From: a bacterium
GTDB taxonomy: Bacteria; SZUA-182; SZUA-191; JAJRXT01
DNA length: 11,739 bases
Reading direction: 5' to 3'
NCBI GenBank assembly: GCA_024277605.1
Contig: JAJRUU010000149.1
Span: 1-11,739, forward strand
Shown: one piece after another, positions 5,832-11,739 of the stretch
Layout: each line of letters begins with the position of its first letter
How positions within the stretch are numbered: position 1 is the first letter of the stretch
Program-made: the position numbers and the translations under genes
The notes under the pieces: generated by a model
The model's input: only the letters and a program-made list of their open reading frames with translations
The model's database searches: none
What the model was told of the DNA's origin: nothing

Positions 5832-7925
5832 CTACGCTACAACCGCTTTGTACATGCCTCGATGTTCCAATACGCATACGCCATATATATGGCGCAATTT
5901 GTAAGTGATCTTGTCGTTTGCAAACATCGAACCGACTGTTGGCTGATCCTGCACGAATATCTCGGGAGATTCCTGGCCGTCCATAAATCCAATCTCTATG
6001 GTGGGGCAATCCGCCGGGTTACAGATCAACGCCCAGTCGCTAACATCCGTCCAGTAAGGAACCTCTACAACCTCGAGGCCATAGGTGCTGTGGTAGTTGG
6101 GCTCTGTTCCGGCGTTGTTGGTCGCCCCTACCACCTGTGAGGATTTCGTCAGTCGAAACGCTGTGTCCTGTAATTCGGATGGCACCAGTAACCACTTGGC
6201 AACCAGCCCCAGAACCTCCGTTGTGCCATATGCTGTTTGGTCGCTCATGGCTATTTTAGCGGCCAGCAGTGATGTAGCGGACAACGCCGCGCTGCCCAGG
6301 TTTCCATGAGCGGCGTCAAACAGATTAACAGCCTCATAGGTTACGTTATCATTGTCTTTTATTAAATCCAATACAGCTTGATAGACCCCCCTGGCTGAAC
6401 CCCTGGCCAGCTTTATCGGGATTCGGCGAACCGCTCCCTGGTCGTCGTTTTTGATCGTCTCCAGAGTAACTGTCTCCAGGTGGCCCTTTTTATTAACTGA
6501 GTACGTGCTTTCCTCATCCCCAGGAGAGTCAGCCGCCAGATACGGCGCTCCCTGCGCTACGGCTGGAGGTATGCCGTAGCCGCCGAGACGCATCCGACGG
6601 TTTGTACGGAAATCCTTAGGAGCCGAAATCTCTGAGACTATCTTTCGCCAGCTTTGCAATTCCGGCATCCTGTATTCAGCCTGCATCCGGCGGGTGATGG
6701 AGTCCCCCAATATCTCAGCCCAGGTGGTGGACACCACAGCTTCGCGGAGGTTATTGAACCGCGCCAATCCACCGGCTTCCCGCAAATGCCCGGTGACGTT
6801 TTTATCGCCGGTAATCATTTCGTAGGCTTCACGGATACCCATAAAACGGGGGATCTTGTTTCCGTCAAGCTCAACATCTTTGGACTCAAAAAAACCATCC
6901 AGGGCGGCCAGAACCTTATCGGGCTCTCCCGCTCCAACTTCAAACTTCCCAGCGCCTAAGCCGGACACAGAGCCGGATGGCGTCATAGTGGCCAGATATT
7001 CACGCTCGTCTTTAATGGCCTCAACTAAGTCTGCTTCCTCGAAAGCCTGTCCGCTGAAGCGTTTCTCGAGCCGCCTGGTGGTCAAATCAGGGAGCTTAGC
7101 CTTTGCCAGTTTATCGGTTAATACCCGGCGGCAGGCGGCCAATTTTGTTTGTTTTTCGGTCTCCACTTTTGCGGCATCCAATATTTTCTGCGCCTCGACC
7201 AGTAACGCTTGGCCAGCGACATCCGCTTCAGGTTTTGCAGCCGGTAGTTGTTTCGTGGACGGATTCATTGCCTCAGCCATTAACGTCATCAGCTGATCAT
7301 CTGTTACCGTTTCCACATCAAGGGCCTTTAATAAATCCGGCCTCTTTGACTCAATCAAATCCCAAAGTTTGTTCATTTTCTCTAAATCCTCCTCGCTGGC
7401 ATTACCAGCATTTGTGTTATCGGCTGCTGCCAGCCTTATTATGCGGCCGCCAGCGGCCGGGCTTACCACTACATCGACCGTGTCGACACGGTTGATCGAT
7501 TCCACGTTTTTTATTAAACGCTTATTGTCACGCTTTAACTTCGATACTCCCTGGGCAACTATGGAAAAGCCCACGATGTCTTTCTCGCCGTGCTGCCAAG
7601 CATCCAGCATCAGCGTTCTCAGCCACCCAGCGGCTTCTGAAATGCGAAAGCGAGCCTTTATTTTGCCGTCCTCGTAGCGGGGATTGCTAAACCAGCCCAC
7701 GATGTTTTTGACTGATTTGTCTTTATCTTGAATGTGCAGGTCGTCAGCCCGTGCCAGTGCCCGGACACCCTCGAATAAGGGGGTTGCTTTTTCCAGTGTG
7801 GCCGGTGGATAGTAAAACCCGTTAGACGAAAGCCCGGTCTGGATAATTTCAACATCCCACTCCCAACCTTGCTTATCAGCCTCGGCTGCCTCTATTAACT
7901 GAATTCCCAATCCGGGTAATTTCAC
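5832..7925 (-). CDS. Prohead protease - scaffold - major capsid protein fusion
   Basis: One polypeptide of about 700 residues carries three functions usually on two or three genes. Numbering here is from the longest ORF (GTG 7943). Residues about 10-175 form a herpesvirus/HK97-type prohead protease: His70 in DDLH and Ser127 in DIVGFS are the likely catalytic pair, with SINRVDTVDVVVSPAAGG as the following core strand. Residues about 180-320 are charged and helical, typical of a scaffold or delta domain. Residues about 345-703 are an HK97-fold capsid protein, with REAYEMITGD, PPAVAQGAPYLAADS and a C-terminal ICNPADCPTIEIGFMDGQ segment. Self-cleavage would release the capsid subunit during maturation. 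I prefer GTG 7923-7925 because AAAAAGGGGA lies five bases upstream; GTG 7943 has no ribosome site. It ends TAG at 5832-5834. Confidence 0.88.
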   Translation of the reverse strand: MKLPGLGIQLIEAAEADKQGWEWDVEIIQTGLSSNGFYYPPATLEKATPLFEGVRALARADDLHIQDKDKSVKNIVGWFSNPRYEDGKIKARFRISEAAGWLRTLMLDAWQHGEKDIVGFSIVAQGVSKLKRDNKRLIKNVESINRVDTVDVVVSPAAGGRIIRLAAADNTNAGNASEEDLEKMNKLWDLIESKRPDLLKALDVETVTDDQLMTLMAEAMNPSTKQLPAAKPEADVAGQALLVEAQKILDAAKVETEKQTKLAACRRVLTDKLAKAKLPDLTTRRLEKRFSGQAFEEADLVEAIKDEREYLATMTPSGSVSGLGAGKFEVGAGEPDKVLAALDGFFESKDVELDGNKIPRFMGIREAYEMITGDKNVTGHLREAGGLARFNNLREAVVSTTWAEILGDSITRRMQAEYRMPELQSWRKIVSEISAPKDFRTNRRMRLGGYGIPPAVAQGAPYLAADSPGDEESTYSVNKKGHLETVTLETIKNDDQGAVRRIPIKLARGSARGVYQAVLDLIKDNDNVTYEAVNLFDAAHGNLGSAALSATSLLAAKIAMSDQTAYGTTEVLGLVAKWLLVPSELQDTAFRLTKSSQVVGATNNAGTEPNYHSTYGLEVVEVPYWTDVSDWALICNPADCPTIEIGFMDGQESPEIFVQDQPTVGSMFANDKITYKLRHIYGVCVLEHRGMYKAVVA

Positions 7926-7926
7926 A

Positions 7927-8154
7927 CTATTCCCCTTTTTCACAGGTCAGCTTTTGCCCATGAATAGTAACCACCACAATCCGGCCGTCATATTCCTTGT
8001 GCGACAGAACCTCGGTGGGTTTAAGTTTCAAGGCGGGAAGCGCTGCTGTAAAATCAGTCACCGGCGATGGTGGCGAAGTGTCCTCTGCTTTCTCAGGAGG
8101 TGTTTCCGAGTGGGCAATGCCACCCCCACTATTTGCTGGGTTTTTCTTCTTCAT
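7927..8154 (-). CDS. Small proline-rich protein of unknown function (75 residues)
   Basis: The start I choose is ATG 8152-8154, because AGAGGAG lies seven bases upstream; the ATG at 8158-8160 is only one base from the same site. The product begins with a Lys run, then a disordered Gly/Ser/Pro/Glu-rich region to about residue 35, and ends in a short beta-strand segment (YDGRIVVVTIHGQKLTCEKGE). It overlaps the ribosome site of the protease-capsid gene and follows the head morphogenesis gene by 22 bases. Such small proteins between gpF-like and protease genes occur in other phages, but their function is usually unknown. The C-terminal strands suggest a small head-assembly factor. No family is claimed. 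Confidence 0.65.
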   Translation of the reverse strand: MKKKNPANSGGGIAHSETPPEKAEDTSPPSPVTDFTAALPALKLKPTEVLSHKEYDGRIVVVTIHGQKLTCEKGE

Positions 8155-8176
8155 GTCCATTCTCCTCTGTGGTTAG

Positions 8177-9019
8177 TTAGGCGGCCTTCTTTAACTCCGC
8201 TAAATCAGGCCAGCCAGGCATATACGCGGTTTCGACACAACCGCAATTTATAACGTTCCCAGGGGAGCCAGCCGGGTCGCCGGGATACATCAGCTTCTCA
8301 CCCCCCACATCGAACGCCACCCCCACCTTGCGTACCTGCCCGTGAGCTATTTGATGCTCGATGCGGCCATTAGGATTGCCCGACCACAGCCACCGGTGCA
8401 TAAGGCCGGGGACACTGTCCCCCATCTGCTCTAAGCGTTTACTGCTCGCCATGTTCTGCACACGGGCAAGCTCGGTGCGGGTGATGGTTTCGGCTCTATG
8501 GGCGATAGATTTAAAGGGGCCGGGCGAGGTTAAATTGCGCCCGATTTCCCGCATGATTTCATACGGGTTTTTCTGCCCCAGAATTCCAAGCTGTATTTGA
8601 CCGTTTATTTTCGCCGCCAGGTCAGCGCTTAGGTTTTTTATCCTGTCTGCGCTATAGCCTTTCAGTATCTCCAGCGCAGCTATATTTAATTCCGGCGCCT
8701 GCGCCGCTCCCCCCATTGCATCCAGCGGGGAGTCAATAAACTCCCGACCGAATTCCCAGACACCGGATTCCATATTACCCAGGCTTAGATTGTATTTATC
8801 TGCCCACTGCCCGACAGCCCGCTCGGTGGCCGCTTTTAATCTCGGCAGATGATACGCGTCCCAGCTGCCATCCACCGCGCCCTGCAGGTCTGATATAATG
8901 TTTTTGCGGGCATCATCCAGTAGCGTTAAAATCTCTTTGACACCGCTATCCCTGAGCTTGTCAGATCGTCCCAGCAGCTCTTTCATCATGGATTGATAGC
9001 GTAATTCCAGTCGGGTCAT
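8177..9019 (-). CDS. Phage head morphogenesis protein (Mu gpF / SPP1 gp7-like minor head protein)
   Basis: This 280-residue protein matches the Mu gpF/SPP1 gp7 group, minor head proteins that bind the portal and are needed for procapsid assembly or DNA ejection. The N-terminal half is helical. The family core lies in the C-terminal half: HRAETITRTELARVQNMASS, then a WSGNPNGRIEH region with HGQVRKVG, and the closing DPAGSPGNVINCGCVETAY. The NVINCGC motif is the usual C-terminal signature. It starts at ATG 9017-9019, overlapping the residual portal TGA as ATGA, with AAGGA nine bases upstream. It sits directly after the portal, as is standard. The gene is intact. Confidence 0.9.
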   Translation of the reverse strand: MTRLELRYQSMMKELLGRSDKLRDSGVKEILTLLDDARKNIISDLQGAVDGSWDAYHLPRLKAATERAVGQWADKYNLSLGNMESGVWEFGREFIDSPLDAMGGAAQAPELNIAALEILKGYSADRIKNLSADLAAKINGQIQLGILGQKNPYEIMREIGRNLTSPGPFKSIAHRAETITRTELARVQNMASSKRLEQMGDSVPGLMHRWLWSGNPNGRIEHQIAHGQVRKVGVAFDVGGEKLMYPGDPAGSPGNVINCGCVETAYMPGWPDLAELKKAA

Positions 9020-9177
9020 TTTTTGTAATCCTTGTTGCCCTCGGACACCTCGGCGGCCTTGGCTTTTTTCAGCTCCTCATCGACATCGTAATCCACCCCC
9101 ATGCGGGAGGCTAATGTTGCGAATATGCGGGATGCGGTTTCTTTGGTAATCCACCCCTGCGCCTCGGCCGAGGCCAG

Positions 9178-9960
9178 CTACAGGCTGGTTTGCTGTAACG
9201 ATCCCGACAGTTTTGATATGTCCTTAACGGATATCTCCGGCGTAATAACGCTGAAACCGGTGTCCTCGTTTCCAGACAACGTATTGTGGATGATGGACTG
9301 ATCTATAACGAACCGGAAGATATGCTCTATCATATACCTGAAATAACGCTGTCTGGCGGACAGCCGCTTTATAGTAGGCTCGCCCATCTCAGCGGCGGCG
9401 GCCCGGTTAACATCGCCGCCTTCGGCGAACCAGTGTCCGGGAAAGCCCGCTCCACCCAGGATGTGGTTTTTTATAAGCGCCGCCTCAGATGAGGCGTCAC
9501 CCGCCTTTAAATCCGGCGCTACCGCCTTATATTCCACATTCTCGTTATGCGCCCTGATTGATCCCGGTTTTGGCGCTGCTGCGTTTTTCAGCCAGCGATC
9601 AATCTCTTCCTGTGTCAGGCCCTTTAAGGTAATATCCCACACAAAGGCGTTAATAAGCGCCACCCGGTCCAGCCGGTTGAACAGAAACTCATCATAGCCT
9701 GAGAGCCAGTCCGCCAGGCTGAGCAAATCAGACCGCCCGCGGGTGGAATTACTTACACTGTTTACCTTGAAGAAAAAGCACTCCCCAACCAGGTGCCCAT
9801 GGGTTTCGCTTTGCGGATCCTCGTCAACCTGTATCACTTTAAGCGTTTTTCCAGGCTGTCCGGCGGTGCTTTTCAGCCGCACCTCCCGTACCACCTCGCA
9901 GTTTTCTGGGTCGCTTATGACCTCATCGATCATGAGCGGATCAACGTAGCCCAGCCGCAC
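9178..9960 (-). CDS. Portal protein, central and C-terminal fragment
   Basis: This 260-residue ORF is the second piece of the portal. It covers the wing/stem part (VRLGYVDPLMIDEVISDPEN, then FFFKVNSVSNSTRGRSDLLSLADWL), the crown-side helices (LSARQRYFRYMIEHIFRFVI) and the segment before the amber codon. The phrase N-S-x-RG-x-SDLL is characteristic of portal proteins. The nominal start is a GTG at 9958-9960 with no ribosome site, so it is not an independent gene. It overlaps the N-terminal piece by 20 bases in a different frame. Stop TAG at 9178-9180 looks like a mutated CAG (Gln), because neighbours in frame on both sides are coding. Confidence 0.7.
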   Translation of the reverse strand: MRLGYVDPLMIDEVISDPENCEVVREVRLKSTAGQPGKTLKVIQVDEDPQSETHGHLVGECFFFKVNSVSNSTRGRSDLLSLADWLSGYDEFLFNRLDRVALINAFVWDITLKGLTQEEIDRWLKNAAAPKPGSIRAHNENVEYKAVAPDLKAGDASSEAALIKNHILGGAGFPGHWFAEGGDVNRAAAAEMGEPTIKRLSARQRYFRYMIEHIFRFVIDQSIIHNTLSGNEDTGFSVITPEISVKDISKLSGSLQQTSL

Positions 9961-10381
9961 CGCTGTGCTCGTTTACAAACGCGGCGTAACACTGCTCACC
10001 ATATAACCCCAACTCCAAAGCCTTCTGGTGCTGCTTTAAGTCCCACATGTTTACCGGGTCGCACCAAAACGCATCCAGGACATCCTTCACCTTTTCGTCT
10101 GCGGCCTCATAGGTGATTCCCTCCCCCACTATAAAATCTTTAGTCATCTCGACAATGCGGTGGGCCAGCGGGTTGTTTTCATACAGGTGATAGGCGATCT
10201 GAAGCATACGCTCCTGCTTCAGGGGCGATAAGTCCTTCTTGGAGTTACCTGTCAGCTTGCGATACAAATGTTCATCATTGTCAATCCCGCCGCCGGAGGG
10301 GATGGCTGCTGCAATGCGATTAGCCTCCGCCTCGATTATCTTTCCGAATAGGCGGCGGCCTATTTTTTCGCTTAAACTCAT
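9941..10381 (-). CDS. Portal protein, N-terminal fragment
   Basis: A 146-residue ORF with the N-terminal clip/wing features of portals: a helical start (LSEKIGRRLFGKIIEAEAN), ENNPLAHRIVEMTKDFIVGEGI and LGLYGEQCYAAFVNEH. The phrase NPLA-R-VE-x-T-D-FVVGEG is a common portal hallmark. The start is ATG 10379-10381, overlapping the terminase TGA, with GGGAGG eight bases upstream. After VNEHSG it runs off into AAGLR and stops at 9941-9943, whereas the other frame continues as sensible portal sequence. Confidence 0.75.
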   Translation of the reverse strand: MSLSEKIGRRLFGKIIEAEANRIAAAIPSGGGIDNDEHLYRKLTGNSKKDLSPLKQERMLQIAYHLYENNPLAHRIVEMTKDFIVGEGITYEAADEKVKDVLDAFWCDPVNMWDLKQHQKALELGLYGEQCYAAFVNEHSGAAGLR

Positions 10382-11715
10382 ATTAATTGCCTCCCATAAT
10401 CGCGGGATTCCCCACGTGACGATCTATACCAGTCCGCTTCCGGCTCCTGGTTCCCAATCGCCGCGGCGGGGCCGGATGTTGAGCCAGCGTGAAGCGCTAA
10501 CGCTAACGCCCAGAAACGATCGGCATGGCTGCCTTCAGAACGCTCAGCGTCAAAGCGGATATTGCCAGCTGATGTGGTGGTTTTTTTTATGCTGTGCAGA
10601 TCGTCCCTCACGGCCTTATCAATGGGAACCCGCAATAATTTATCCTCAAATTTGCGTTTGGTGGTGTTGGCTAAATCCAGCTTCACGTTTGAAGTAAAAA
10701 GCACCCCCTCAACCGTCAAACCGTATTTCAGTTGGAGGTCTTCAACAAATTTCTCGCCCATGCCGGTTTGATCCATGCACAACCGGCGGGGTTTATACTG
10801 CCGCATTATGCGATCAACTTCTGATTCCTGAGCCGAGAATGATGCCCGGCGCATTTCAACTATCTCCCGTGTCCACAACACATCACCAACGGTTTCTAAG
10901 ACCCAGATAACGGTCAAATCCCGTCGTCGACCGATATCCATCCCCACCCAAACATCGCCGCCCGCATACAACTCATGGCGGTTGGCTTTATCGCTCTCCA
11001 CCTCATTTATCAGGTCGTAGGTGATAAATGCGGTGGCTTCGTCCAGGAACCGCACTTCGTATTCCTGCGCCCAAAGGTCTGGGTCGTCAATAGCGGATCT
11101 GAGCTGCTCTATGTCGTGCGGGCAGCCCTGCTCCACCGCCTGATAAATGTCGAGTACGTGGTGGCTAAACATGGGGTTGTTTGATATTTCGTACGCCTTG
11201 TTTTGTTTGCCCTTCGGGGTATAAGTAATCCACAGCTTATAACCGCCGCGGCTTACTATCGGGAATACAGCGGCCCACATGCTGCGTGAATCCTTGTGCA
11301 CTGAAAACTCATCCAGGTACACATTGGCGCTGTAGCCCCTGGCGGTGTCCGGGTTGGCGGGCACGCCGATTATCTTTGCCCCGTTTCTAAGGTGGCATTC
11401 GGTGATTTTGTATTCCTCGCGATGCCCATCGGGGTGTTGATACCCATAACTTTCTTCGTGCCAGTTAAGCGTTTTCTCGGTGATTTTGGCGTGCAGCTCT
11501 ATCTTCTCCATAAACTCTTTCACCTGTCGTTCGCCGGATGAGACACAAATCCACTTGTTTTTATCAACCTCACGACTATTTATCACAATCCCGGCGGCGC
11601 AACAAAAGCTTTTCCCGGTCTGCCGCGCCCAGCGGCCTTCCTTGAATCTTGATTCATCCAGTATCCAGTTTCTTTGATATGGATATAACTCGATTACCGG
11701 ATTACGCGAGGCCAT
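10378..11715 (-). CDS. Terminase large subunit (packaging ATPase/nuclease)
   Basis: A 445-residue DNA packaging motor protein that hydrolyses ATP to pump DNA through the portal and cuts concatemers. The ATPase half has the deviant Walker A WARQTGKS (about 29-36) and the Walker B VYLDEF (about 133-137, Asp135-Glu136). A coupling segment LWITYTPKGK follows (about 161-170). The C-terminal RNase H-like nuclease has three acidic positions in expected contexts: Asp260 in VGMDIGRRRD, Asp315 in LCMDQTGMGE and Asp399 in SHADRFWALALAL. Length and motif order are normal and no lesion is visible. The overall style recalls Mu gp28-type terminases. The start is ATG 11713-11715 with GAGGAA five bases upstream. 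The TGA overlaps the portal ATG, so the two are translationally coupled. Confidence 0.93.
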   Translation of the reverse strand: MASRNPVIELYPYQRNWILDESRFKEGRWARQTGKSFCCAAGIVINSREVDKNKWICVSSGERQVKEFMEKIELHAKITEKTLNWHEESYGYQHPDGHREEYKITECHLRNGAKIIGVPANPDTARGYSANVYLDEFSVHKDSRSMWAAVFPIVSRGGYKLWITYTPKGKQNKAYEISNNPMFSHHVLDIYQAVEQGCPHDIEQLRSAIDDPDLWAQEYEVRFLDEATAFITYDLINEVESDKANRHELYAGGDVWVGMDIGRRRDLTVIWVLETVGDVLWTREIVEMRRASFSAQESEVDRIMRQYKPRRLCMDQTGMGEKFVEDLQLKYGLTVEGVLFTSNVKLDLANTTKRKFEDKLLRVPIDKAVRDDLHSIKKTTTSAGNIRFDAERSEGSHADRFWALALALHAGSTSGPAAAIGNQEPEADWYRSSRGESRDYGRQLI

Positions 11716-11739
11716 ATACTTCCTCTTTCAATATTTTCA

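Larger units (their letters stand above)
9016..10381 (-). pseudogene. Portal protein gene, disrupted by a frameshift and an in-frame amber codon
   Basis: Read across its lesions, the locus encodes a portal protein of about 455 residues, the dodecameric ring through which DNA is packaged and ejected. It has ATGA overlaps with the terminase gene upstream and the head morphogenesis gene downstream, so the true ends are 10381 and 9016. The frame changes by +1 between 9972 and 9944 (…AAFVNEHSG to …VRLGYVDPLMIDEVI). A TAG at 9180-9178 then interrupts the second frame, but it stays open for 53 further codons (LASAEAQGWITKETASRIFA… to EGNKDYKK) to the TGA at 9018-9016. The post-amber sequence looks like a typical charged portal C-terminus. 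A portal split in three could not assemble. Either the prophage is decaying or the sequence has errors. Confidence 0.75.

Noticed and set aside
9178..9180. Phage-wide recoding of TAG as an amino acid
   Set aside because: The tail tube, adaptor, capsid, chaperone extension and small proline-rich genes all end in TAG at normal C-termini, and reading past the capsid TAG gives no sensible protein.
9178..9960. Separate gene starting at GTG 9960
   Set aside because: There is no ribosome site, it overlaps the N-terminal portal piece, and its protein sequence is a direct continuation of the portal.
11702..11739. C-terminal end of a small terminase gene (KILKEEVYGLA then TAA) overlapping the large terminase start
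   Set aside because: Position is right, but only 11 codons are visible and a second frame is open over the same bases, so it cannot be supported.

Overview
The window is one continuous late-gene (virion morphogenesis) operon of a tailed double-stranded DNA phage or prophage. Every credible gene lies on the minus strand, so transcription runs from the right end (about 11.7 kb) to the left end (1). Gene order is that of a siphovirus with an HK97-like head and neck. I see a tail tube protein but no sheath gene next to it, which argues for a long non-contractile tail. The host is not identifiable. Many genes have good Shine-Dalgarno sites and AUG or GUG starts, and TAA, TAG and TGA all serve as ordinary stops, so the code looks like standard bacterial table 11. 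No tRNA, integrase, lysis, CRISPR or plus-strand gene is visible.

Head module (11715 to 4423): terminase large subunit; portal protein, which is broken into pieces; Mu gpF/SPP1 gp7-like head morphogenesis protein; a small proline-rich protein; a single polypeptide that joins a prohead protease, a helical scaffold-like segment and the major capsid protein; a decoration-like protein with a signal-peptide-like N-terminus and a C-terminal lectin-like domain; and a small cysteine-containing protein. Neck and tail module (4327 to 1): head-tail adaptor, HK97 gp10-like neck protein, tail terminator, a 45-residue protein, tail tube, tail assembly chaperone, and the N-terminal part of the tape measure protein. 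Most neighbours overlap (ATGA or GTGA) or are a few bases apart, so translation is probably coupled.

The clearest new signal is a textbook programmed -1 frameshift at the end of the tail assembly chaperone gene. The slippery heptamer A_AAA_AAC sits directly before the UAA stop. Five bases downstream begins a hairpin of 9 perfect pairs, extendable to 12. The -1 frame stays open for 111 codons, so a 132-residue and a 243-residue chaperone would be made, as with lambda gpG and gpGT. The extension carries a CX2C-X13-CX2C zinc-binding pattern.

The second signal is damage. The portal gene has one frameshift and one in-frame amber codon, each followed by clearly coding sequence, and the tape measure frame breaks near the left edge. 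This is either a decaying prophage or an error-prone assembly. The third is structure between genes: a G/C-homopolymer hairpin just after the capsid gene, and two GGGGCATTGCCCC-core palindromes around the adaptor gene start, one of them sitting between the ribosome binding site and the AUG.
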